A stretch of DNA of 64,000 bases from Rifleibacterium sp035352635 (GTDB lineage Bacteria; Muiribacteriota; Ozemobacteria; Ozemobacterales; Ozemobacteraceae). A program made the position numbers and the translations under genes. The stretch covers positions 21,983-85,982 of the forward strand of contig DAOPYA010000004.1 of NCBI GenBank assembly GCA_035352635.1, in the 5' to 3' direction. The stretch's first letter is position 1, and the number at the start of each line of letters is the position of its first letter. Below are positions 8,483 through 16,743 of the stretch, in pieces. Below the pieces are notes generated by a model, which was not told the origin of the DNA, did no database searches, and saw nothing but the letters and a program-made list of their open reading frames with translations.

Positions 8483-10558
8483 ATGATTACCAGCCGATTC
8501 GCCAGCAAGCTTTTAAACGACACCAGACGGGGTATTGCCCTGTTTCTGGTGGTCGGAATGGTTTTTATTACCTTTCTGCTCTTCTTTTTCATGTCGCTGT
8601 CAACCAGCCAGTTAAACTTCACGGCGCATCAGCACCTTGAAACAGAGCTTGCCACCCAGGCCGGCCGTGCCTTTGCCGATGCCTTCTGGGTTTTTGCCAA
8701 AGATGTTTTTCAGAACCGCAAAGGCTGCGAGCGAATCTACCCGCCAACAGGCACTCCCAGCCCGCTTTACCCATTCCGAAAAAATGAACTCGAAAAGATT
8801 GAGATCCGCATCACTGATTTTGAAAAGTCGGCAGAGATTCTTAAAGCTTTTAAAGAAATAGAAGAACAGCTGCCCGAGCTTGCCAGAACCACCGCCACCA
8901 TGCATTTTAAAGTGCGCAGATTCTCTGATAGCTTCGCACACGGCGACCTGTGCCTCAATATCGCTTTCACTCTCAAAAAAATCGATTATTCTTTTGACTA
9001 TTTTCGTGAGTTCAAGCTGATTCGCTGCCTGGCGCCAGTCGTGTCGAAGTTCAGCCTTTTTCTCAGCAACACCAGCGGCGGCAGTTCATATAACCGCATC
9101 TTAAAAAGCTTTCAGGATGAGCAGGGCCAGGAAAAGCCCTTCGTGGTTTTTAACAGTGAGAATTCTTTTGTGGCCGGCAGCACCGATACCTGGAAAAAAT
9201 CCGGCTGGATATACCTCGGCGGCGCACCGGTCACCCTCAACCTCGACGGCACCCACCCCTGCCGCAAAGAATCAGATTCATTCATATTCTGGCCGGGCCT
9301 TTATTCAGACAGTCTCAGCCAGGCGCTTCCCTACGCCTGTTCAAGTTACCTCAGCAATTCAAAGCTTCGGGTGCGATTCACACCCACCGGGGCGATGTCA
9401 GACTGGCAGAGCAGTGCCTTGATGAAAGATGTGCTCGGCGGGGTCAGCCTGCCATTTGTCGTTAAATCCAGTGTCATCAGGCTTTTTGGCAATCGCGACA
9501 AAATGACTCCCACAAAGGTTTTCGGCAAAGTGCTCACCAGCTATGTAATCTACTCAACCATGATCCTTGACCAGAACAATGATTCGGTTGCCGATTCCAT
9601 TACCTCAACCCAGGGAATCGAGCAACGTGCCATTTTTCCGCTGCCCCGACTTGGCAGCCCCGACCTTTTTAAACCGCCATGGTTTCCAAGGTTCGTAACC
9701 AGCAAGGGCTACGATCTGTTTCTTGATTCGGCCGGCGTCGGCGGCGTCCCTGAAAAAATGTCCGAGCTTTTTGCATCTTACAATGGCGGCAATCCCGACT
9801 ACGTAGCCTACATGAGCAAACTGCTGCGTGATTTCACGCCCTCCAGCGGCATCGAATCATACAACGCTCTTTACGACCAGATTTTCGAAGGGTCGTCTGA
9901 AACCACCGGCAAGAGCTTCCCCGCCCCACATGTGTTCCCCCAGGATGAATACCCCCATGATGGCAGAGACTTTGAAATGCCCCTCGATTATGCACGCCCC
10001 GAAAGCCAGTTCAAGGGCGACCTGCAAAAATTTGATCCCGGCAGCTTCTTTGCCGATCTTAATATTTATGGAAGAACTTACGCCGATGCCGATGACTTCT
10101 TCGCTAACAGCGATATAAAAGTTGAAACCGACCATTTCATAGTCAATGACCCGATGGTTACAAAAGTTTCGGGGGCGCTTACCTTTGCAAAGCCTTTTAT
10201 GGCCAATGCCCCAACCATAATCGTCTGCGACAACGACCTGACGGTTGCCGAGGTCAGCAAATCGACAAATGATTCAAAACTGACGCTTGTTTCGCTCAGT
10301 GGCAACATCAAAATCACAGGCAAACGACTCGATGGCGTCTGCCTCATCGCTCCCAAAGGCGAAATAATCTGGCAAGCCCCGGTGGAAATTTCCGGCAGTC
10401 TCTGCGCGGGCAACATTGCCCCGGCGACCTTTGGGGTTGGCGGCACCCTGACCTGGGACAAAGGCCTTGATATCTCCAGCATTGAAACCGCCGCCAGGTC
10501 AGTTGCCATTCTTATCGGGCCTAACATTACTCTGGTCAGAAAAGCGGTTCAGCCATGA
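8483..10558 (+). CDS. PilX-like pilus/secretion assembly protein, large
   Basis: A 691-residue protein with one N-terminal membrane helix (about residues 18-40) after a short basic segment ending in RRG, the arrangement of PilX/GspK-type minor pseudopilins. The canonical Glu at position +5 of a type III leader is not obvious, as is common in PilX-like proteins. Family members are usually about 200-350 residues; this one has a long periplasmic or surface part. Near the C-terminus (about 575-660) short hydrophobic strands alternate with Gly/Asn turns, resembling a small beta-helix such as polymer-forming domains; this is a visual impression. It is the first gene of an operon with two class III-leader pseudopilins and overlaps the next by 4 bases. 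A larger relative with the same neighbours lies at 45710-48451. Confidence 0.75.
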   Translation: MITSRFASKLLNDTRRGIALFLVVGMVFITFLLFFFMSLSTSQLNFTAHQHLETELATQAGRAFADAFWVFAKDVFQNRKGCERIYPPTGTPSPLYPFRKNELEKIEIRITDFEKSAEILKAFKEIEEQLPELARTTATMHFKVRRFSDSFAHGDLCLNIAFTLKKIDYSFDYFREFKLIRCLAPVVSKFSLFLSNTSGGSSYNRILKSFQDEQGQEKPFVVFNSENSFVAGSTDTWKKSGWIYLGGAPVTLNLDGTHPCRKESDSFIFWPGLYSDSLSQALPYACSSYLSNSKLRVRFTPTGAMSDWQSSALMKDVLGGVSLPFVVKSSVIRLFGNRDKMTPTKVFGKVLTSYVIYSTMILDQNNDSVADSITSTQGIEQRAIFPLPRLGSPDLFKPPWFPRFVTSKGYDLFLDSAGVGGVPEKMSELFASYNGGNPDYVAYMSKLLRDFTPSSGIESYNALYDQIFEGSSETTGKSFPAPHVFPQDEYPHDGRDFEMPLDYARPESQFKGDLQKFDPGSFFADLNIYGRTYADADDFFANSDIKVETDHFIVNDPMVTKVSGALTFAKPFMANAPTIIVCDNDLTVAEVSKSTNDSKLTLVSLSGNIKITGKRLDGVCLIAPKGEIIWQAPVEISGSLCAGNIAPATFGVGGTLTWDKGLDISSIETAARSVAILIGPNITLVRKAVQP

Positions 10559-10998
10559 CCAGGCAAAAAGCGGCACTGTCGATGGTTGAACTGCTGGTGG
10601 CAATCGCTGTGCTCGGCGGAGCTCTTTTGCCGATCTGGCACCTGCATTATCAATCATCGAGACGCGTCGTCATTGGCGAAAACCAGACTCTGCTGAAAAA
10701 CCTTTCGTTTGCTTTTTCAACACAGGTGAGAAGGCTAGACCCCAACCTGTTGCCTATAAACAGAGACTTTCAGCCGATCACACTGAACGAAACCGGTCTT
10801 TATCATCTCGGGGCTTCAGTGCTCAATACCGTCACCCTCCCTGACTGGAACCCAGCAACCCTTTCGCTGAAATTTCAAATCAGAAAACTTAAAGCCCTGC
10901 CCCGCGAAAATCGCCTGGTGATACTAAAAATAACCTGGACCAGAAAAGATGTCGGCCCGACAGATTTCCTCATTCCAACGCTGGTGTCACATGATTAA
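10555..10998 (+). CDS. Minor pseudopilin, GspI/PilV-like
   Basis: A 147-residue protein with a prepilin-type N-terminus: a short basic leader, then A-L-S-M-V-E at residues 7-12, giving the conserved Glu at +5 if cleavage follows Ala7, and a hydrophobic helix to about residue 30. Pseudopilins of this kind are cleaved and methylated by a PilD-type peptidase and assemble a priming tip for type IV pili or type II secretion. The globular part is short and shows no further recognisable domain. The ATG overlaps the preceding stop (ATGA), and the 3' end overlaps the next gene, so the three are translationally coupled. The assignment to the I/V class rests on leader, size and position between PilX- and J-like genes. 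Confidence 0.75.
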   Translation: MTRQKAALSMVELLVAIAVLGGALLPIWHLHYQSSRRVVIGENQTLLKNLSFAFSTQVRRLDPNLLPINRDFQPITLNETGLYHLGASVLNTVTLPDWNPATLSLKFQIRKLKALPRENRLVILKITWTRKDVGPTDFLIPTLVSHD

Positions 10999-11566
10999 AC
11001 AAAAAAAAGCCGCATTTTCACTGCTTGAAACGATGATTGTCATAACCATCCTCGCATTGCTGCTTTCGGTTACCTATCGACTGCTCGTTTCAAGCCAGAA
11101 GGGCGCTCTGCATGGGCAGGAAGCTTCGATGCACCTTCTGGCAGGCGACATTCTCGCACTGGCACTCGAAAGAGACTTTTGCAATGTGCTTCCTTTTCAG
11201 ATCAATTCAGACAAAGGGAAAGTGGCCGGCCCGATTTCATTTTCGCCCGACAACCTCGCTGCTGATTCGGTGCTTTTCTGGACTCTTGGCGAATCTGGCG
11301 TCAAACAGATACGCTACTCATTCGACCAGAAAAAAAAGGTTGTCATACGCGAAGAGGTCGATTCTACAGGCCAGGCAATCCGCAGCGAAAGGTTCGCCGA
11401 AGGCCTGGTGACCAATTTTGTCATCAATGATGAATCTAAAATTGCCGAAACCATCAGGGTTAAGGTCGAAATGGAAGGGAAATCAAAGAAAACCATTGTC
11501 AACAGAGTGTTCTGCCACGGTCTAATCAACGAACAAGACTGCAAACACTGGATTTTTCATTTTTAA
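10991..11566 (+). CDS. Minor pseudopilin, GspJ/PilW-like
   Basis: A 191-residue prepilin-like protein. The leader ends in KKAAFSLLET, with Phe at +1 and Glu at +5, followed by a 20-residue hydrophobic helix. I chose the ATG at 10991 because it directly precedes a proper short basic leader and overlaps the previous stop; an upstream ATG at 10949 in the same frame would add 14 residues before the leader. The remaining sequence resembles the beta-rich globular part of J/W-class minor pseudopilins. It closes the first pseudopilin operon; no obvious terminator hairpin follows. Confidence 0.78.
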   Translation: MIKQKKAAFSLLETMIVITILALLLSVTYRLLVSSQKGALHGQEASMHLLAGDILALALERDFCNVLPFQINSDKGKVAGPISFSPDNLAADSVLFWTLGESGVKQIRYSFDQKKKVVIREEVDSTGQAIRSERFAEGLVTNFVINDESKIAETIRVKVEMEGKSKKTIVNRVFCHGLINEQDCKHWIFHF

Positions 11567-11670
11567 GCCTTATGCAAACACCGCTCCACTTTCGTTACTG
11601 CGCTGTCTGATAATGGCATTGTAAGAGAATGTGCAGAAAATACGCCGTAGAAATTCCTATTTAAAAAGAG

Positions 11671-11679
11671 TGGTATAAT
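11671..11679 (+). promoter_or_regulatory. Extended -10 promoter upstream of the exported-protein genes
   Basis: TGGTATAAT (11671-11679) is a perfect extended -10 box; the -35 region is poor. It lies about 90 bases upstream of the gene at 11770 and downstream of the pseudopilin operon. Confidence 0.5.
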
Positions 11680-11769
11680 TTAGCGAAGATCAGCAAGTAT
11701 GATTTTTTTCAAGGCAAAGTATCTCAGGTCGAAAGGAGCAGCATCAGCACTGTCGATGCTTCATAAATC

Positions 11770-12522
11770 ATGATACAAGACCCCTGCGCCCGCATCAGAT
11801 TTTCCAGTGCAGCATTGATCACCTTTGTTCTGCTGCTGACGTGTTCATCTGCGTTGTTGGCGCAACTGCCGCTCCCGCCTTTGCCATTTCCCGATCCTTT
11901 TGGCATTTTTGGCAACACCAACGAAGAACAGGATAAAGCAATCGACGGGATCGTCGGCGTTGGCATGACCAGAAACCCCACCGGAACCGCCCCATACGGC
12001 ACAACTTCTTCTGGTGAACCCTTCTGGCCCGTTCCCGAGCCTGAACCAGCCAAAACCGTGATAGGCGTCGTCGAAACCGGCAAAGCCACCCCGGCTGCGC
12101 TCACCAGCCCTGCCACTGCTGGTCAGGTCAGCAACGAAAAGCATAATGCCACCATCAATTGCCTGATCGCCCGAAACAGCTTTGAGGGGGGCAACATCAG
12201 CCCATTAGTCAACAAAACCCTGATCGTCGGCGAAAAATCAAATCTGCCGGGCAGGCCGGCCGAAGAGTTCTCAGAAAAAGAGCTCGCCGCCATGCAGTAT
12301 TCATTTATCTACGACCTGCAGCGCCATGCCAGATTTATCTACGAAGGCAAAAATGCCATGGCCGCTGCCATTACCTGCAAGTGGAAACTGATTGGCAGTC
12401 AGCACGCCAATCAGATCGATGAGATCACCTTCAATATCGCGAACAAAAATGGTTTTCCGAAATTCTCTTTGTGGATTGAATCGGTACTTGAACAAGACAG
12501 AAAATTCGTAGAGAATCCATAA
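11770..12522 (+). CDS. Exported protein of unknown function
   Basis: A 250-residue protein with an N-terminal signal peptide (hydrophobic core about residues 14-28, likely cleavage after the ALLA at about 28-31), so it should be exported. A Pro-rich stretch follows (about 32-45), then a Gly/Thr/Pro-rich linker, and a more regular C-terminal half (about 125-250) with Cys at about 132 and 200. I know no family for it. An in-frame stop directly upstream fixes the start no further 5' than 11770. The only good ribosome-binding sequence, AAGGAG at 11734-11738, is about 30 bases upstream, with a 6-bp hairpin (AGCATC/GATGCT) in between that could bring it closer. It is followed after 27 bases by another small exported protein. 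Confidence 0.65.
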   Translation: MIQDPCARIRFSSAALITFVLLLTCSSALLAQLPLPPLPFPDPFGIFGNTNEEQDKAIDGIVGVGMTRNPTGTAPYGTTSSGEPFWPVPEPEPAKTVIGVVETGKATPAALTSPATAGQVSNEKHNATINCLIARNSFEGGNISPLVNKTLIVGEKSNLPGRPAEEFSEKELAAMQYSFIYDLQRHARFIYEGKNAMAAAITCKWKLIGSQHANQIDEITFNIANKNGFPKFSLWIESVLEQDRKFVENP

Positions 12523-12549
12523 AGAAATCAAATAATCTGGAGGCAATTT

Positions 12550-13011
12550 ATGAAAAGACCTTTGGCGAACTTGTCTGTGTTTGTGGTTCTTGCCCTTTTG
12601 TGCTGCAATGGGGCTTTTTCGCAGACCATTAACAACAATAATACCAACGCCCAGCCGCAACAGCAGCAGGGTTTTGGCGGCTGGGGCGGTTGGATGGCAT
12701 TTCTACCCTTCCCATTGCCACCGATTCCACTGCCGTTCTTCGGCGGTTTCGGAATGGGTGCAGGGGCCGGCGGCCAACAGGGAGCCAACAATAACCAGAA
12801 TGTGGTGGTGAACGGCGGCGGCAATCAAGATAACACCCAGATGATGGAAATGATGAAGCAGATTCTGGAACTTCTGCAGAAACGGCAGAACGAAGACAAC
12901 GCCTCAAACAGCTACCCGGTTGAAAATACCGAAGAAACTGCTTCTGGCACAGCCGTTCAAGATACTACCGAGAACGAATCTCAGACTGGCGAAGGCGCTC
13001 TTAACGAGTAA
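12550..13011 (+). CDS. Small exported Asn/Gln/Gly-rich protein
   Basis: A 153-residue protein with a clear signal peptide (cleavage probably after GAFS at about residue 24). The mature part starts with an Asn/Gln-rich stretch, has a Gly/Trp/Pro/Phe-rich hydrophobic segment at about 41-75, another Gly/Asn stretch, a short amphipathic helix with MMEMMKQILELLQK at about 98-111, and an acidic Glu/Thr tail. Such low-complexity composition suggests a surface, matrix or pilus-associated protein, but no family is recognised. A CTGGAGG ribosome-binding site precedes the ATG, and a strong terminator follows the stop, so it forms a two-gene unit with the preceding exported protein. Confidence 0.7.
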   Translation: MKRPLANLSVFVVLALLCCNGAFSQTINNNNTNAQPQQQQGFGGWGGWMAFLPFPLPPIPLPFFGGFGMGAGAGGQQGANNNQNVVVNGGGNQDNTQMMEMMKQILELLQKRQNEDNASNSYPVENTEETASGTAVQDTTENESQTGEGALNE

Positions 13012-13019
13012 TATCAGAG

Positions 13020-13057
13020 AAAGAGCCATCTCATATTGAGATGGCTCTTTCTTTTTT
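13020..13057 (+). terminator. Rho-independent terminator after 12550-13011
   Basis: A 14-bp perfect stem (13020-13033 with 13037-13050) has a 3-base loop, then CTTTTTT. The next gene is convergent. Confidence 0.9.
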
Positions 13058-13080
13058 CAGGCTTTTAAAAATAGCTGCAT

Positions 13081-14904
13081 TTATTTCATGGTTTTCCAGC
13101 TCAGGTGCAGGTATTCGCTGCCGGCTTCTTTAACTTCGCCGATCGTGTTGTCGCCTTCCATCCAGACGGTCGAAGTTTTGCCGGCTTCATCAGTGACTGT
13201 GTAGAAGCATTTGCACTCAAAAATTTTGCCAAGCGGCATGCTGACACATACTTCGTATTCATCATCGGCAACCGGCAGCATCGGCAGGCTCTTCGCCTGG
13301 TTCCAGGCGCCCAGCTCATCAGCGTTACCGGTAACAAATACTTTAGCTTTTTCAGGCAGATAATCGACCTTCAGTTTGAGAACGATATTTTTGCTGCCCC
13401 AGCTCTTCTCATGATGAAAACGCTTCTGCCAGTGTCTGAAAGTTTTTTCGTAAAAGCCCGGTTCTGATTGTGGCAGATAAACTGCAAAACTTCTGGCCGG
13501 CAGATAGGTTTCAAACCTGCCATCGCGCAGAATAGCCCGGTTAGAGCCAAGCGATGCGTCGAGAATTTTACGATTTCCAAAAATGTTGAACGGCAAGGCA
13601 CATTCGATCTGCCTTGGCTGCGCATCGTTATTTATGGCAACCAGAGCCAGGGAATCAGGGGTAAGACGCCCATAAACGCAGGCTGTGCTATCAGCGAAGA
13701 CGTGACACTGCAACCCACGCCTGAGTGCTTCACTGCTGCGCCGCAAAGCGATCAACTGCCTGGTCAGGTCAAACAGGTCACTGCCTGTGTCGAACTGCAT
13801 CGAACGGCGGTTTTCGGGCAATTTGCCGTGAGCGCCCTCGAGACCGTTCTCGTCACCATAACAGAGCACCGGAATGCCCCTTGAGGTCAGCAGAAACGCC
13901 AGGGCCAGCGCATATTTTTGCCGGTCGCCGCCGCACGAGGTGATAAAACGGTCAAGATCATGGTTGTCGAGAAAGGTTGCCAGCAGCCCGGCGTCAGGGT
14001 AGTTTCGATCAAAATAGAGTCGTGAAGCCAGTTGGCGACAATCGCCGCCTTCGGCGAACACTGATTTCATAGTGTAATAGAGAGGAAAATCGAAAAGGCT
14101 GTTAAATCCACCGTCGTTCCATATCTGGTTAACTTCGGCCGGGTCACCGTTCAGATACTCACCAAGCAGCAAAAAGTCTTTGCCCCCCAGGCGGGTCGCA
14201 TTGGCATTAAAATCACGCCAGAAATCGGCCGGCACATGCTTTACGGCGTCGAGCCTGAAGCCATCGGGGCGTAGACGGTCGATCCAGTGGCGGGCCACGA
14301 GTCTAAAAAAGGTTTTTACAACTGATTTCTGTGAGGCAAAATCGGGCAGACCAAAGATACATCTGTTCAACAATTCATTTTTATCGTTCCAGTTTTTTAT
14401 CTCTTCAGAAGGGTTAAACCAGTCAGGGTTTGCCTTGATAAATGGCGCATCGTAACCCATGTGGTTCACCACCATGTCGAGCAGCAGTTTTTTATGACGG
14501 CGAGTCAGTTCACCCCGCAGTGCCACCAGTTCTGCTTCGCTGCCGAACCGTTGATCTACTGACCAGAAATCATGCGGCCAGTAGCCATGATAAGCACCCT
14601 GTTTAAAAAATCTGTCAGGGCGGTTACTGAAAAAAGGGCTTAACCAGACGCCGGTCACGCCAAGCTTATCAAGGTAATCGAGCTTCGTAATCAACCCGGC
14701 AATATCACCACCGTGAAAACTCTCAAGATCGTTTTGGTCAGTATCGCGATCATTGCTCTGGTCGCCATTGGCAAAGCGGTCGAGCAGCACGAAATAAAGT
14801 ATCTGATCTTTCCAGCTGTCAAGATCGGCTGAATTATCAGCCCCAGATGCTGCCAAGAAGGGCAAAAGATTGAAAATCAACAATAAGGCGCAAAGTTTTT
14901 TCAT
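13081..14904 (-). CDS. Secreted GH13 alpha-amylase with C-terminal starch-binding domain
   Basis: A 607-residue secreted glycoside hydrolase that should cleave alpha-1,4-glucans or maltodextrins. A signal peptide occupies residues 1-20. All four GH13 regions are present: DMVVNHM at 143-149, GFRLDAVKH at 215-223 with the nucleophile Asp219, GEYLNG at 248-253 with acid/base Glu249, and FLDNHD at 311-316 with Asp313. A beta domain follows to about 450. Residues about 490-605 resemble CBM20, with the V-x-V-x-G-N..LG-x-W pattern, indicating binding to raw starch or glycogen. I chose the ATG at 14904 because it directly starts the signal peptide; an upstream in-frame ATG at 15009 would place 35 residues ahead of it. 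The precise specificity (alpha-amylase or cyclomaltodextrinase-like) cannot be told by eye. Confidence 0.92.
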   Translation of the reverse strand: MKKLCALLLIFNLLPFLAASGADNSADLDSWKDQILYFVLLDRFANGDQSNDRDTDQNDLESFHGGDIAGLITKLDYLDKLGVTGVWLSPFFSNRPDRFFKQGAYHGYWPHDFWSVDQRFGSEAELVALRGELTRRHKKLLLDMVVNHMGYDAPFIKANPDWFNPSEEIKNWNDKNELLNRCIFGLPDFASQKSVVKTFFRLVARHWIDRLRPDGFRLDAVKHVPADFWRDFNANATRLGGKDFLLLGEYLNGDPAEVNQIWNDGGFNSLFDFPLYYTMKSVFAEGGDCRQLASRLYFDRNYPDAGLLATFLDNHDLDRFITSCGGDRQKYALALAFLLTSRGIPVLCYGDENGLEGAHGKLPENRRSMQFDTGSDLFDLTRQLIALRRSSEALRRGLQCHVFADSTACVYGRLTPDSLALVAINNDAQPRQIECALPFNIFGNRKILDASLGSNRAILRDGRFETYLPARSFAVYLPQSEPGFYEKTFRHWQKRFHHEKSWGSKNIVLKLKVDYLPEKAKVFVTGNADELGAWNQAKSLPMLPVADDEYEVCVSMPLGKIFECKCFYTVTDEAGKTSTVWMEGDNTIGEVKEAGSEYLHLSWKTMK

Positions 14905-15045
14905 AAAAAGCTCAACCTTCCGTATTTCGGTCGCCAGCAGGCTTTTTGCCGCGATCACTGACTGCATAAATATGGCAACCCGGCTGATAGCCCGGGGGCC
15001 ATTGATCAATTCAACTTTGTTTTCAGAACTTCATGTATTGCCAGC

Positions 15046-15054
15046 ATTATACCA
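15046..15054 (-). promoter_or_regulatory. Extended -10 element of the amylase promoter
   Basis: On the minus strand this reads TGGTATAAT, identical to the element at 11671. It lies about 140 bases upstream of the amylase start; the -35 region is poor. Confidence 0.5.
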
Positions 15055-15072
15055 ATTACAAATTCAGAAAAA

Positions 15073-15101
15073 TTGATAAATTTGCTGATTTTGCATAGAA
15101 T
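15073..15101 (+). promoter_or_regulatory. Sigma-70-like promoter of the rlmI-mutT-buk-ptb operon
   Basis: TTGATA (15073-15078) and TAGAAT (15096-15101) are exactly 17 bases apart, 30 bases upstream of the rlmI start codon. Confidence 0.65.
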
Positions 15102-15131
15102 AACGCAAATTAATGCCTCAGAAAGAATCAA

Positions 15132-16307
15132 ATGCAAACAGTTCAGCTGACTCTGAAAAAAAATAAAGAATTCTCTTTGATCAAAGGTCATCCATGGGCC
15201 TACGCCGAAGCTTTTCGCGAAATCCCGCCCGGCATTAAAACCGGCGATTGTATCGAAGTTTTTTCGCATCGCCAGCAGTATCTCGGTCTCGGCTACGCCG
15301 ATATTGACTCAAAAATTCTGGTGAGAATGCTGCCCATCAGCCGCGATGAAAAGCTTGAAGCCGGGGTTATCAGGCTGGTCAAACAGGCCGTCGCCCACCG
15401 TCTTGAGTTTTTCAACAATTCAGACACTAACGCTTTCAGGCTGATTAACGGCGAAGGTGATGGCCTGCCCGGTCTGATCGCTGATCGCTATGCCGGAGCA
15501 ATTTCTTTGCAGATTTATTCGCTTGGTCTTGAACAATTTGTTGGCCCTGTTTTAAAAGCCATGTGCTCTTCGATTGACGGCATCAAATGGGTCTGGCGGC
15601 GCAACCAGATCAGGCTGGCAAAAACAGCCGCTGCCGAATTAATCTTTGGTAGCAAAATGCCAGAAAAGATCGAGTTCAGAGAGAATGGCCTCAAATTCAC
15701 TACCGATCTGGTCAACGGCCAGAAGACCGGTTTTTTTCTTGACCAGCGTGATAATCGCCAGTTGATCAGAACCGTGGCCCGAAATCGCTCTTTTCTTAAC
15801 CTCTGCGGCTACACCGGCGCCTTCACCGTTGCAGCGATTGCGGGCGGCGCCCGCGAAACCGTTACGGTTGATCTGGCAAAACCGGCGCTGCTTGAGGCTG
15901 AACAGATTCTTAAATTGAACGGCTATCTCAACAACAACCACAAAATGGTGGCCGCCGACATGTATGATTATCTTAAATCCTGCCGGCCAGGCAGTTTCGA
16001 TCTGGTAGTTATCGACCCGCCATCAATGGCCAAGAGCCGCAAAGACTCCGAAAAGGCCATTCGTGCCTACCGGCGTTTGAATCTTGATGGCGTAAAGGTT
16101 GTCAAGCCAGGTGGCATGCTCTTTACCGCTTCATGCACCAGTCAGGTGTCACGCAGCGAGTTTCTCGAAGCAGTGCGTGATGCCGTCGCCTCAGCCGGGC
16201 GGCGTGCCCAGATCATTCACGAATCTTTCCATGCCCCCGACCATCCGATCGCCTTGGCACACCCTGAAGGCCAGTATCTTAAAGGCCTGCTGCTAAAGAT
16301 TTATTAA
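15132..16307 (+). CDS. rlmI: RlmI-family rRNA cytosine-C5 methyltransferase
   Basis: A 391-residue class I SAM-dependent methyltransferase of the RlmI/YccW family, whose E. coli member makes m5C1962 in 23S rRNA. Residues 1-70 form the PUA-like RNA-binding domain, starting with the typical KGHPWAY at 18-24. NGEGDGLPGL (106-115) and FFLDQR (201-206) are family signatures. The SAM-binding loop is LCGYTGAF (224-231), the catalytic motif IDPPSMAK (294-301), and Cys335 in FTASC is the expected nucleophile. Length and motif order are normal. It is the first gene of a tight operon; one base separates its stop from the mutT start. A relative acting on another rRNA site cannot be excluded. Confidence 0.9.
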   Translation: MQTVQLTLKKNKEFSLIKGHPWAYAEAFREIPPGIKTGDCIEVFSHRQQYLGLGYADIDSKILVRMLPISRDEKLEAGVIRLVKQAVAHRLEFFNNSDTNAFRLINGEGDGLPGLIADRYAGAISLQIYSLGLEQFVGPVLKAMCSSIDGIKWVWRRNQIRLAKTAAAELIFGSKMPEKIEFRENGLKFTTDLVNGQKTGFFLDQRDNRQLIRTVARNRSFLNLCGYTGAFTVAAIAGGARETVTVDLAKPALLEAEQILKLNGYLNNNHKMVAADMYDYLKSCRPGSFDLVVIDPPSMAKSRKDSEKAIRAYRRLNLDGVKVVKPGGMLFTASCTSQVSRSEFLEAVRDAVASAGRRAQIIHESFHAPDHPIALAHPEGQYLKGLLLKIY

Positions 16308-16308
16308 T

Positions 16309-16743
16309 ATGCAATCCCCAAAAACCATAGATGTGGCAGCGGCTGTTCTGATTCATAACCACAAAGTTCTGCTCGCGAAGCGCCGGGGCGGCTACCTCGA
16401 CAACCTGTGGGAATTTCCGGGCGGCAAGCTCGAAAAAAATGAATCAGCCGAACATGCCGCCCGCCGCGAACTGCACGAAGAACTCGACATAAGCATTGTC
16501 CCCGAAAACACTCTACTGGTGCTTGAGCATGCCTACCCTGATATTACGGTGCGCCTGCATTTTGTCAAATGCCGACTGACTGAAAAGCCAGAAGCCTGCA
16601 TTCATAAAACAGCCTCTAACCCAGAAGTTGGCTGGTTCACCCCTGAACAATTCCCGCTCGAACAGTTCTGCCCGGCCGACCGTATAGCCGCGCAGCAACT
16701 TCAATGGCCACAAATAGTAATTCGCGAGGAAAGAAATGACTGA
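16309..16743 (+). CDS. mutT: NUDIX hydrolase, MutT-like 8-oxo-dGTP diphosphatase
   Basis: A 144-residue single-domain NUDIX pyrophosphohydrolase. The Nudix box runs from GGK at residues 38-40 through REL-HEEL at 53-59; the glycine that usually follows EE-x is an Asp here. The LWEFPGGK entry into the box is typical of the MutT/CTP-pyrophosphohydrolase group that clears 8-oxo-dGTP from the nucleotide pool, but the substrate cannot be proved by eye. It starts two bases after the rlmI stop and overlaps the butyrate kinase gene by 8 bases. Confidence 0.85.
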   Translation: MQSPKTIDVAAAVLIHNHKVLLAKRRGGYLDNLWEFPGGKLEKNESAEHAARRELHEELDISIVPENTLLVLEHAYPDITVRLHFVKCRLTEKPEACIHKTASNPEVGWFTPEQFPLEQFCPADRIAAQQLQWPQIVIREERND

